A DNA stretch of 64,000 nt, taken from the NCBI RefSeq assembly GCF_900105765.1, contig NZ_FNTX01000002.1:558001-622000 (forward strand), in the 5' to 3' direction. Shown piece after piece: positions 26,058 through 33,986 of the stretch. The position numbers and the translations under genes were made by a program. Below the pieces are notes generated by a model. That model had not been told where the DNA came from. It searched no databases and was given only the letters and a program-made list of their open reading frames with translations. Numbering within the stretch: the first letter of the stretch is position 1; the number at the start of each line of letters is the position of its first letter. Source of the stretch: Ruania alba (GTDB lineage: Bacteria > Actinomycetota > Actinomycetes > Actinomycetales > Beutenbergiaceae).

Positions 26058-27556
26058 CCGGGCTCTCCCGCCGCGCGTTCCTCGCGGTGACCGGCGCGGG
26101 TGCCGCGGCGATCACCCTCGCCGGGTGCAATACGGCAAGCACGAGTGCGGTGAGTGAACCCGAGCGGTTCGACGCGGCGCTACCCATCCCGCCGCTGGCC
26201 GAGTCGGAGCTCGTCGACGGGATACGGGTGCTCCGGATCACCGCACAGGCGGGCACCCACCAGTTCCGCGCCGGCGAGGACGTGTCCACCTGGGGCTTCG
26301 ACGGACCGTACGGTGGCCCGACCGTGCGGGCGACGGTGGGCGAGCGGGTGGCTGTCGAGGTGACGAACGAGCTGGACGAGTCGACCAGCGCGCACTGGCA
26401 CGGGATGCACCTGCCGCCGGACATGGACGGCGGACCGCACCAGATGATCGAGCCCGGTGACACCTGGCGGGCCGAATGGCTCCTCGACCAGGCGCCCTGC
26501 ACGCTCTGGTACCACCCGCACCCGCACGGGGCCACGGAACGGCACGTCTACCGCGGGCTGGCCGGACTGTTCTACCTGGACCCGGCGCCCGGGTCTGCGG
26601 AGGCGGCAGTCGAGGAGCAGCTGCCGCACACCTACGGGGTGGACGACGTCCCGGTGGTGATCGGTGACAAGAGCTTCTCCGACGGCGGGGAGCTGGTGAT
26701 CGACGACGGCGGCAACGAGGTCGGGCTGCTAGGGGACGTCGTCACCGTGAACGGGGTAGTGGGTCCAGTGCTGCAGGTCAGTACCGAGCGGGTGCGACTG
26801 CGGTTGCTGAATGCCTCCACCGCCCGCACCTACTCGCTCGGGCTGCCCGGCCGTACGGTCACCCTGGTGGCCACCGATGGCGGCCTGTTGCGCCAGCCGG
26901 TGGAGCTGGAGCAGGTGCGCCTCTCCCCCGGCGAGCGAGCCGAGGTGGTGCTGGCGATGGAGCCTGGCGAGGAGGTGATGCTGCACTCCTTCGAACCGGA
27001 GCTGGGCAACGTGGTGGTGCCCTTCGCCGTCGGCGCGAACGACGCCTTCGACGTGCTGCGGATCGTGGCGGAAGGGGAGCTGTCGGCCTCGCCGGAGGTA
27101 CCCGGTGAGCTGGCCACGTTCGGACTGGATGCCGCGAGCGCAACGGTGCGGCGGGAGTTCCGGCTCTCAGACCGGGAGATCAACGGCGCAGAGATGGACA
27201 TGGCGCGCATCGACGAGACCGTCGAGGTGGGCACCACCGAGATCTGGACCGTGATCAACGACGACCTGTCGCCGCACAACTTCCACGTGCACGACGTGCA
27301 GTTCGAGGTACTCAGCGTCGGCGGGTCGGAGCCGCCGCCGGAGCTGGGAGGTCGCAAGGACACCGTGTACCTGGAGCCCGGGCGTGCGGTGGAGCTGATC
27401 ATGACCTTCGAGGACTACGCGGACCCGCAGTGGCCATACATGTACCACTGCCACCTGCTCCGGCACGAGGACGAGGGGCTGATGGGCCAGTTCGTCGTGG
27501 TGGAGCCAGGTGAGTCGGCGGACCCGTCGATGATCGCGGGGCACGGGCTCCACTGA
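26054..27556 (+). CDS. Tat-exported multicopper oxidase lipoprotein
   Basis: A 500-residue oxidase. A Tat-type signal (LSRRAFLAVTGAGAAAIT) leads into lipobox LAGC with Cys25, so it is likely folded in the cytoplasm and anchored outside as a lipoprotein. Copper ligands are HWHG (114-117), HPHPHG (154-159), HNFHVHD and HCHLLRHEDEGLM (His465, Cys466, His467, His471, Met477). These supply the type 1 and trinuclear sites of a laccase/bilirubin-oxidase-type enzyme. Substrates may be phenols, Cu(I) or metal ions; no Met-rich copper-binding insert is seen. The ATG overlaps the previous membrane-protein stop by 4 bp. The NarL-type two-component system is divergently adjacent and may regulate it, which is inference. 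Confidence 0.93.
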   Translation: MTGLSRRAFLAVTGAGAAAITLAGCNTASTSAVSEPERFDAALPIPPLAESELVDGIRVLRITAQAGTHQFRAGEDVSTWGFDGPYGGPTVRATVGERVAVEVTNELDESTSAHWHGMHLPPDMDGGPHQMIEPGDTWRAEWLLDQAPCTLWYHPHPHGATERHVYRGLAGLFYLDPAPGSAEAAVEEQLPHTYGVDDVPVVIGDKSFSDGGELVIDDGGNEVGLLGDVVTVNGVVGPVLQVSTERVRLRLLNASTARTYSLGLPGRTVTLVATDGGLLRQPVELEQVRLSPGERAEVVLAMEPGEEVMLHSFEPELGNVVVPFAVGANDAFDVLRIVAEGELSASPEVPGELATFGLDAASATVRREFRLSDREINGAEMDMARIDETVEVGTTEIWTVINDDLSPHNFHVHDVQFEVLSVGGSEPPPELGGRKDTVYLEPGRAVELIMTFEDYADPQWPYMYHCHLLRHEDEGLMGQFVVVEPGESADPSMIAGHGLH

Positions 27557-27622
27557 CCCCCACCACTAACCTCCACCCCGGCCGACCACTCCCCACCCCG
27601 CCGCAACGCCAGGCCCCCACCC

Positions 27623-27684
27623 CGCCGAACGCAACTCTGTGCGGCGTTTTCCGCGGAGAACGCCGCACAGGGTTGCGTTCGGCG
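27623..27684. repeat. 62-bp hairpin element, copy 3
   Basis: Arms 27623-27646 and 27661-27684 pair over 24 bp with one G-T wobble; the loop is 14 nt. Outer ends are again CGCCGAACGC and GCGTTCGGCG. It lies in the 144-bp gap between the multicopper oxidase and the FAD monooxygenase gene, 17 bp before the latter's ATG. Confidence 0.93.
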
Positions 27685-27700
27685 GGGGAATACTGGGCGC

Positions 27701-28834
27701 ATGCGCGTGACGATCAGCGGTGCGGGTGTGGGCGGACTGGCGTTGGCACGAGGCCTGCTGGACGCCGGGCACGAGGTGACCGTGCTCGAGGAGGCCCCGC
27801 GGCGGCGGTCCGGTGGTGCCGCCCTCACGTTGTGGCCGAACGGTACGGACGTGCTGAATCGGCTGGGCGTCCCGATCGATGACCTGGGCCGGCGTATCGA
27901 TGTACTGGAAGCCACGACCGGTCGTGGGGCGTCGCTGTCCCGGGTGGACGTGGCCGCGATCTCGGATCGGCTGGGTGCACCGACCCGGACCGTGCTACGG
28001 GACGAGCTGATCGAACGCCTCAGCGCCGGTCTCCCGGACGGCACGATCCGATTCAGCGCGAGCGTCGCCGATGCCGAGGTGGATGTGGCCGGTGTGACCC
28101 TGACGACCACGTCCGGCGAGCGGTACTTCAGTGATGTCGCCGTGGGCGCGGACGGAAACCGGTCCCGGCTGCGCGTCGTGCCGAGCACCCCAACCGAGTG
28201 GATCAGCTGGCAGGGGGTGACCCGCGTTCCGGCTACGATCAGCGACTCGCACGAGACCCGCATGATGATCGACCGCAGCGGGGCCGTCGGGCTGATGCCC
28301 TGTGGCGACGGCCGCCTGCTCTGGTGGTTCGACGTCGATCATGCCCAGACCAGCTGGGGCCCGGACGCACCGGCTCCTGAGGTAGTGGAGCGACTGCGGG
28401 ACCAGTTCGCCGACTACGGCGACCCAGTACCGACCATCCTCGAGGCCCTCACCCCAGGGATGGCCGAGCCGTACCCGCACCACACCCACCGGGTACCACC
28501 GGTGTGGGGCCGCGGAACGCTGACGTTGCTCGGCGACGCCGCGCACACGATGCCGCCAAGCATGGGACAGGGGGCGAACCAGACACTGCAGGACGTGCAC
28601 GCCCTGCTCGAGGCGCTGCGGCGTGCGGCGCCCACCGGCGGCCCCGCCCTGGAGGCCGCCCTTCGAGGGTACGAGCGGGACCGCGCCCGTCGCATCCGCC
28701 CGATCGCTGCGATGGCAGGGCGGGAGACCTCGATCAGCTACCGTCCCCCGGTCCTCACCCGGCTGCTCCCTGACCGAGTGGCGCAATCGCTCCAGGAGAA
28801 GTTGATCCGCCGGAGCAGCGCGTCCTTGAGCTGA
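27701..28834 (+). CDS. FAD-dependent monooxygenase (PHBH-like)
   Basis: A 377-residue class A flavoprotein monooxygenase. Rossmann FAD motif ISGAGVGGLALARGLLDAGH lies at the N-terminus with EEAPRRRSGG, and the GD motif reads LTLLGDAAHTMPPSMGQGANQTLQDVHAL. Substrate-domain residues are divergent, so the aromatic target is unknown; related proteins hydroxylate phenolics or degrade tetracyclines. Upstream the hairpin element ends 16 bp before the ATG, leaving no clear promoter. The following MgtC-family gene starts 84 bp downstream. Confidence 0.9.
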   Translation: MRVTISGAGVGGLALARGLLDAGHEVTVLEEAPRRRSGGAALTLWPNGTDVLNRLGVPIDDLGRRIDVLEATTGRGASLSRVDVAAISDRLGAPTRTVLRDELIERLSAGLPDGTIRFSASVADAEVDVAGVTLTTTSGERYFSDVAVGADGNRSRLRVVPSTPTEWISWQGVTRVPATISDSHETRMMIDRSGAVGLMPCGDGRLLWWFDVDHAQTSWGPDAPAPEVVERLRDQFADYGDPVPTILEALTPGMAEPYPHHTHRVPPVWGRGTLTLLGDAAHTMPPSMGQGANQTLQDVHALLEALRRAAPTGGPALEAALRGYERDRARRIRPIAAMAGRETSISYRPPVLTRLLPDRVAQSLQEKLIRRSSASLS

Positions 28835-28918
28835 CCTGCCCGATCCGGTCGCTCCAGCGGGAACGAAACCCTGACGAGATGACGTTCCTCTTCCATCGGT
28901 CCACCGAAGGAGGTACCC

Positions 28919-29629
28919 GTGAACATCGTCTGGGTGAGCGAATCGACCCTCACCGAACTCACACTGCTGGGCATCGCATTCGTCCTGTCCGCCACGATCG
29001 GCTTCGAACGACAGCGCCGCCTGAAGAGCGCGGGACTACGCACCCACACCCTGGTCGGGCTCGGAGCAGCCGTGTTCACCCTGGTCTCGGCCTACGGTTT
29101 CCAGGGAGTGACCGGTCCGGACGTGGTGGTGGATCCATCCCGGATCGCTGCCCAGATCGTCACCGGCATCGGCTTCCTCGGTGCCGGGGTGATTTTCGTG
29201 CGGCGCAACTCCGTCTCCGGGCTGACCACGGCGGCATCGATCTGGGTGACCGCCTCGATCGGGATGGCCTGCGGCGCCGGCGCACCGGTCCTCGCCGCCC
29301 TGGCCACTGCGCTCTACCTGATTGCGGTCTGGGTGCTGACCAAGCTCGGCCGTTGGGTCCGGCGCAGTCCTGGCGAGAATGCCGTCCTGATCCGATACCG
29401 GGAGGGCGCCGGCGCACTTCGGCATACGTTGAGCGTCGCCGCGGACCACGGTTTCGAGGCGGTCGTGACGAACACGCGAAGCACCTCGACGGCCGATCAG
29501 GCGACGCAGATCCAGGCCACCATCTCTCTCCGCTCACCCACCCGGGAGCCGGTCTCGCCACTGATCGCCGCCGTCGCCGACGTGCCAGGTGTGCACTCGA
29601 TCGAGTACGACGAGTCCGAGAACGACTGA
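28919..29629 (+). CDS. MgtC/SapB-family membrane protein
   Basis: 236 residues. The N-terminal ~140 residues hold the MgtC signature (LGIAFVLSATIGFERQRRLKSAGLRTHTLVGLGAAVFTLVSAYGF, then TGIGFLGAGVIFVR and VSGLTTAASIWVTASIGMACG) with four to five helices. The remainder is a cytoplasmic ACT-like domain. MgtC proteins support growth in low Mg2+ or acid and affect ATP synthase in pathogens. The purine-rich GAAGGAGG (28904-28911 region) serves as ribosome-binding site for the ATG/GTG around 28919. Confidence 0.93.
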   Translation: MNIVWVSESTLTELTLLGIAFVLSATIGFERQRRLKSAGLRTHTLVGLGAAVFTLVSAYGFQGVTGPDVVVDPSRIAAQIVTGIGFLGAGVIFVRRNSVSGLTTAASIWVTASIGMACGAGAPVLAALATALYLIAVWVLTKLGRWVRRSPGENAVLIRYREGAGALRHTLSVAADHGFEAVVTNTRSTSTADQATQIQATISLRSPTREPVSPLIAAVADVPGVHSIEYDESEND

Positions 29630-29654
29630 CCGACGGGCGGTCGGGGGTGCGACC

Positions 29655-30113
29655 TCAGAGGCCTGCCTTCTCAGTCACCTGCCGCTTGATCCTGCCGAGC
29701 ATGCCACCCATCCCGCGCAGACGCAGCGGGGTGATCGCTCGGCTGAGCCCGAGCCGGTCGGAGACGTCGTTCGGGACGGCGAGCACCTCGGCGGCGGTGA
29801 GCCCGTCGAGCCCTTCGTGCAGGATGCCGGCAAAGCCCCGGGTGGTGGGCGCTTCCGCAGGAGCGGAGAAGAACAGGCGCACCACCGCATCGCCGCCGGT
29901 CCCCGCACTCTCGTCGAGCTCGGTGATGAGGAAGATCGGCGACTGGCACTCCGGCACCGGCTCCAGCAACTCCGGGTGCTCGGCGTACCGCTCCGGCAGC
30001 TCGGGCAGACCTTCACTGAACTCCAGCAGCAGCTGCAGCCGGTCCGGCTCGCCGAGGGCGTTGAAGTCCTCCACGATCGCTGCGAGCGCCGGGGAAAGGG
30101 ACCCGTCCGTCAT
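29655..30113 (-). CDS. sufE: SufE-family Fe-S cluster sulfur acceptor
   Basis: A 152-residue sulfur-transfer protein. The acceptor cysteine is C56 in [13 protein letters not shown], with the flanking [10 protein letters not shown] motif and the later [16 protein letters not shown]. SufE accepts persulfide from a cysteine desulfurase for cluster assembly. The ATG at 30113 overlaps the upstream sulfurtransferase stop by 4 bp, so both are cotranscribed; such SseA-SufE pairs are common in Actinobacteria. The SUF operon itself is not in the window. Confidence 0.93.
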   Translation of the reverse strand: MTDGSLSPALAAIVEDFNALGEPDRLQLLLEFSEGLPELPERYAEHPELLEPVPECQSPIFLITELDESAGTGGDAVVRLFFSAPAEAPTTRGFAGILHEGLDGLTAAEVLAVPNDVSDRLGLSRAITPLRLRGMGGMLGRIKRQVTEKAGL

Positions 30114-31009
30114 CGAGCAGAGACCTCCCCGGGCTGCTCGCCGCGGATGATCGGCACGCGCACGGCGTTGCCCCACTCGGTCCAGGAGCCGTCGTAATTG
30201 CGGACCTCGGGGAAACCCAGCAGGTGGGAGAGCACGAACCAGGTGTGGCTGGACCGCTCACCGATCCGGCAGTACGCGATCACCGGCTCGTCGGCGTTCA
30301 AGCCCTTCTCCTGCCGGTAGATGTCCTCGAGCTCGGCACGGGACTTGAAGGTTCCGTCCTCGTTCGCAGCGCGGGCCCACGGCACGGACTGAGCGCCGGG
30401 GATATGTCCGCCGCGGAGGCTGCCCTCGTCGGGGTAGTCGGGCATGTGAGTGCGCTCGCCGGTGTACTCCGGCAGCGAGCGCACGTCCACGAGCTGCCCG
30501 CCGAGGAAGTCGAGCACATCTTCCTTGAAGGCACGCACTCCGGCGTCGTCACGCTCCACCACGGGGTACTCCGCCGGCTCCGGGTTGGGCACCTCCTTGG
30601 TGAACTCCCGGCTCTCGGCCACCCAGAGGGCGCGACCGCCGTCGAGCAGTCGCACGTCCGGGTGCCCGAACAGGGTGAACACCCAGAGGGCGTAGGCGGC
30701 CCACCAGTTGTTCTTGTCGCCGTAGATCACCACCGTGGTGTCGCGGGTGATGCCCTTGGCGGACAGCAGGGCGGCGAACCCCTCACCGTCCACGTAGTCA
30801 CGGGTGACCGGGTCGTTCAGGTCGGTGTGCCAGTCGATCTTCACCGCACCGGGGATATGTCCGGTGTCGTAGAGCAGCACGTCCTCGTCGGACTCGACTA
30901 CTACGAGGTCCTCGGAGCCGAGGTGCTCGGCCAGCCAGGACGTGGTGACCAGCCGCTCCGGGTGGGCGTAGGCGGTGAACTTCGGGGCATCGTCGTACGG
31001 GAGTGGCAT
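30110..31009 (-). CDS. sseA: Thiosulfate/3-mercaptopyruvate sulfurtransferase (rhodanese)
   Basis: A 299-residue tandem rhodanese protein. The N-terminal domain is inactive ([27 protein letters not shown]), and the C-terminal domain has the active loop C247-R-I-G-E-R with [14 protein letters not shown]. It transfers sulfane sulfur to thiol acceptors. The upstream boundary is the divergent deaminase gene. It forms an operon with sufE, with a 4-bp overlap. Confidence 0.95.
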   Translation of the reverse strand: MPLPYDDAPKFTAYAHPERLVTTSWLAEHLGSEDLVVVESDEDVLLYDTGHIPGAVKIDWHTDLNDPVTRDYVDGEGFAALLSAKGITRDTTVVIYGDKNNWWAAYALWVFTLFGHPDVRLLDGGRALWVAESREFTKEVPNPEPAEYPVVERDDAGVRAFKEDVLDFLGGQLVDVRSLPEYTGERTHMPDYPDEGSLRGGHIPGAQSVPWARAANEDGTFKSRAELEDIYRQEKGLNADEPVIAYCRIGERSSHTWFVLSHLLGFPEVRNYDGSWTEWGNAVRVPIIRGEQPGEVSAR

Positions 31010-31115
31010 GTCTGGGTCCTCCTCGAGGGCGGATGGGGCACTGGTTCGATCTTCTCACCGCAGGGCCCCGATGGTCACACCGGCCGATCGGTCCCACATG
31101 GTGATCGGTGGCAGC

Positions 31116-31604
31116 ATGGCGTTCGTGATCACCGAGACGGACCGCACTCATCTGCGCCGCTGTGTCGACCTGGCGCGCGAGGCGCTCGAGCACGGGGACG
31201 AGCCGTTCGGGTCCGTGCTCGTGGGCGCCGACGGCACCGAACTGTTCGCCGACCACAACCATGTGGCCGGCGGGGACCACACGCAGCACCCCGAGTTCGC
31301 GATCGCCCGGTGGGCGGCGCAGCATCTCCGCCCGGACCAACGCGCTACTGCCACCGTCTACACCTCGGGCGAGCACTGCCCGATGTGTTCCGCCGCGCAC
31401 GGCTGGGTGGGGCTGGGCCGGATCGTCTACGCCACCAGCTCCGCACAGCTGACCGCCTGGCAGGCCGAGTGGGGCCTCACACCTGGCCCCGTACGGCCCC
31501 TGGCCATCACGGACGTGGTGCCGGACGCCGTCGTGGATGGACCTGACCCTGACCTGGCCGACGAGGTGCGGGAACTGCACCGGCGAAGCCTGCACACCCG
31601 GTAG
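31116..31604 (+). CDS. Nucleoside/base deaminase (CMP/dCMP deaminase fold)
   Basis: A 162-residue zinc deaminase. The metal site is H58-P-E60 together with C88 and C91 of the CPMC stretch (EHCPMCSAAHGWV). The catalytic Glu60 sits in HPE where related enzymes have HAE. It belongs to the tRNA-adenosine/guanine deaminase-like group, but the specific base is uncertain. ATGs at 31098 and 31116 are both possible; 31116 begins the conserved fold. It is divergent from sseA. Confidence 0.85.
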   Translation: MAFVITETDRTHLRRCVDLAREALEHGDEPFGSVLVGADGTELFADHNHVAGGDHTQHPEFAIARWAAQHLRPDQRATATVYTSGEHCPMCSAAHGWVGLGRIVYATSSAQLTAWQAEWGLTPGPVRPLAITDVVPDAVVDGPDPDLADEVRELHRRSLHTR

Positions 31605-31762
31605 GAACGCGATTTCGGCATGGGAACGCGGTTCCGGGCACCCGGCACCCCGTTCGAGCGCCGGAACCCCGTTCGAATGCGAGCAGAGCGGGTCGGACAG
31701 GCCGCCATTCTCACGCCATACCCGACCCGCGCGACCCGCGCGACCCCTGCGGCAGCTCGGAA
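31605..31762. repeat. Intergenic stretch of degenerate short repeats
   Basis: Between the deaminase and trkA. It contains repeated GGAACGCG (twice) and CCCCGTTCGA (twice, at ~31660 and ~31680), a GGAACGCGGTTCC palindrome, and a 9-bp tandem GACCCGCGC pair near 31728. No open reading frame or promoter is convincing. Confidence 0.5.
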
Positions 31763-32458
31763 TCACGCCATGTCGATGAAGCGTTCCGCCTTCTCCGCCG
31801 GTCCGACCACGATCACCGTGTCGCCCCAGTCGAGCACTGTGTCGCCGTCGGCATGCGCCCACCCGGCATCCCGCTTGCGGACGGCGGTCACGTTCAGGTT
31901 GTGCTTGGAGCGCAGTCCGATCGTTGCCAGCGAGGAGCCCACGAAGGACGGCGGCACCGTAGCCGTGATCATGGCGAACCCGCCGCCCAGGTCCTGGTAG
32001 TCGGCGATCGAGCCACGCAACAGGTGCGCCACACGCCGGCCCATGTCCGACTCCGGGTAGACCACGTGGTGCACCCCGATCTGCTCGAGGATCTGCCCGT
32101 GCGGGTCGGTGATCGCCTTCGCCCACACCTTGCCGATATCGAACCGCACGAACCAGGAGGCGGTGAGGATGGACGCCTCCAGGTCGCTGCCGATGCCGAC
32201 CACGGCATGGGTGAACTCCGGTACGGCGAGTTGCTCGAGCACGTCCTTCTTGGTGGAGTCGGCGCGCACCACGTGGGTCAGCACACCGCTGAGCTCCTGG
32301 ACGATCTCCGCGTCCGTATCGATCCCGAGCACGTCCACTCCGGCCTGCGCTAGCTCGATCGCCAGTGCGCTGCCGAAGCGGCCGAGCCCGGCCACGACCA
32401 CGGAGTCCGACGGGCTCAACGACGTGCGGGGAGCGCCCCCGCGTGAGTTCTCAGCCAA
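31763..32458 (-). CDS. trkA: Potassium uptake regulatory subunit TrkA/KtrA
   Basis: A 231-residue cytoplasmic protein with an RCK_N domain: nucleotide-binding VVVAGLGRFGSALAIELAQAGVDVLGID, HAVVGIGSDLEASILTA. An RCK_C domain follows from ~145 (MITATVPPSFVGSSLATIGLR). It gates the TrkH channel in response to NAD(H)/ATP or c-di-AMP. The start overlaps the TrkH stop by 8 bp, so the pair is cotranscribed. Single RCK length fits KtrA more than long TrkA. Confidence 0.93.
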   Translation of the reverse strand: MAENSRGGAPRTSLSPSDSVVVAGLGRFGSALAIELAQAGVDVLGIDTDAEIVQELSGVLTHVVRADSTKKDVLEQLAVPEFTHAVVGIGSDLEASILTASWFVRFDIGKVWAKAITDPHGQILEQIGVHHVVYPESDMGRRVAHLLRGSIADYQDLGGGFAMITATVPPSFVGSSLATIGLRSKHNLNVTAVRKRDAGWAHADGDTVLDWGDTVIVVGPAEKAERFIDMA

Positions 32459-33878
32459 CGATCGGCCTTTCCTTGGGAAGTTCGAACATGAGCGTGCGGG
32501 TCCGGAGTGCCAGTGCGGAACCGACGGTGATCGGTCCGAGCCGCCCCACGAACATGATGCCCACCAGGAGCAAATGGCCGCCGGTAGGCAGGTCAGCGGT
32601 GATCCCGGTGGACAGGCCGACCGTGCCGAACGCCGAGACCACTTCGAACAACACCTGGTCCAGGGTGAAGGACGTGGCGATCAGCAGGATCCAGGTGCCC
32701 AGCACCACCACGGCGACGGCGAGCAGCGCCACGGTGATCGCCTCCCGGTGCACCGCACGGGAGAGCCGGCGGCCGAAGATGTTCACGGCGGTCTCGCCGC
32801 GCAGCTCGGTGACGATGATGAAGAACAGCACCAGGAACGTGGTCACCTTCACCCCGCCGGCGGTGCCGGCCGGTCCGCCTCCGATGAACATCAGCATGTC
32901 CTGGGTGAACAGCGCCTGGGTATGCATCGCGCCGGTGTCGATGGCGTTGAAGCCGGCGGTACGGGTCATCACGGCGGAGAAGAAGCCGAGCAGCAACTTC
33001 TCCCCCACGCCGTATTCGCCGAGGGTGCCTGGGTTGTTCCATTCCAGGGCTGTGAGGGTGACGGTGCCCAGCAGCAGCAGCGCCACGGTGCCGGTGATCA
33101 CCAGCTTGGTGTGCATGCTCCACTGCTCGGGGAGCCGGAACTGCCGGCGCAGCTCGAACAGCACCGGGAACCCGAGGCCTCCGAGGATCACCGCCAGCGC
33201 CACCGGCACCAGCACCCACGGGTCGGTAGCAAACCCCATCAGGGAGTCGCTGTCGAGGGCGAAGCCGGCATTGTTGAACGCCGAGACGGCGGTGAACACG
33301 CCCTTCCAGACGGCGCTCGCGCCGTCCATCTCGTAGCTCACCCAGAACCGGGTGGTGAGGATGACGGCAACGACCGCTTCGATGCCGAGGCTCATCCGCA
33401 CCACACCAAGCACCACGGTGCGCACGTCCCCGATGCCGACCGCGCGCACCGAGGCGCTGGCCACGAGCCGGCTGCGCAGCCCGAGCCGCCGGGCCATCAG
33501 GATGGCGAGCACGGTGGCGGCGGTCATGATCCCGAGCCCGCCGATCTGGATCAGGACGGCGATGACCGCCTCCCCGAAGCCGCTCCAGTAGACGGGGGTG
33601 TCCACCACGATCAGCCCCGTCACGCAGACCGCGGAGGTCGCCGTGAACAGCGCCTGCTCCCAGGTGGGGGTACCGGCGGCCGGGTCGGCCACCGCGATCG
33701 GGAGCGTCAGCAGGAAGGTGCCGACGGCGATGGCGACGGCAAAGCCGAGCGCCAGCACTTTCGCGGGGTGCTGGGGCACCGGGATGGCCCGCAGGATGCG
33801 GCGGACACCCGTGCGCGAGCGAGGAAGACCGGCAGAGGGCACGACTGGCAACGTAGACCTGTGGCGGTCAGGTGCCAA
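32451..33878 (-). CDS. trkH: Trk/Ktr potassium channel-like membrane subunit
   Basis: A 475-residue potassium transporter of the TrkH/KtrB family. Four pore repeats are visible, the first as ALFTATSAVCVTGL and the second in the FTAVSAFNNAGFALDSDS region; the third is GFFSAVMTRTAGFNAIDTG and the fourth is EVVSAFGTVGLSTGIT. The glycine in each P-loop selectivity position is preserved. The frame starts with TTG at 33878; GTG at 33842 is an alternative start. It precedes trkA, with which it overlaps. NhaA lies immediately upstream, grouping K+ uptake with Na+ extrusion. Confidence 0.93.
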   Translation of the reverse strand: MAPDRHRSTLPVVPSAGLPRSRTGVRRILRAIPVPQHPAKVLALGFAVAIAVGTFLLTLPIAVADPAAGTPTWEQALFTATSAVCVTGLIVVDTPVYWSGFGEAVIAVLIQIGGLGIMTAATVLAILMARRLGLRSRLVASASVRAVGIGDVRTVVLGVVRMSLGIEAVVAVILTTRFWVSYEMDGASAVWKGVFTAVSAFNNAGFALDSDSLMGFATDPWVLVPVALAVILGGLGFPVLFELRRQFRLPEQWSMHTKLVITGTVALLLLGTVTLTALEWNNPGTLGEYGVGEKLLLGFFSAVMTRTAGFNAIDTGAMHTQALFTQDMLMFIGGGPAGTAGGVKVTTFLVLFFIIVTELRGETAVNIFGRRLSRAVHREAITVALLAVAVVVLGTWILLIATSFTLDQVLFEVVSAFGTVGLSTGITADLPTGGHLLLVGIMFVGRLGPITVGSALALRTRTLMFELPKERPIVG

Positions 33879-33908
33879 CTAGAACAGCGGTGACCTCGGT
33901 CACTACGC

Positions 33909-33982
33909 CGGAACTATCGACGGCCCTCAGCACACTGCTGCCGGATGAGGCATGAGCATACTGAGAGCCGTCGATAGTTCCG
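33909..33982. repeat. 22-bp inverted repeat with 30-nt loop between nhaA and trkH
   Basis: Arms 33909-33930 (starting CGGAACTATCGACGGC) and 33961-33982 (ending GCCGTCGATAGTTCCG) pair over 22 bp with one mismatch. The 30-nt loop is not symmetrical. It lies between the nhaA stop (33987) and the trkH start (33878), where a terminator for nhaA would be expected. It could also be a dispersed repeat; only this copy occurs in the window. Confidence 0.85.
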
Positions 33983-33986
33983 CAGG

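Noticed and set aside
29630-29644. Hairpin CCGAC-GGGCG-GTCGG after the MgtC gene
   Set aside because: A 5-bp stem is too weak to report as a terminator on its own.
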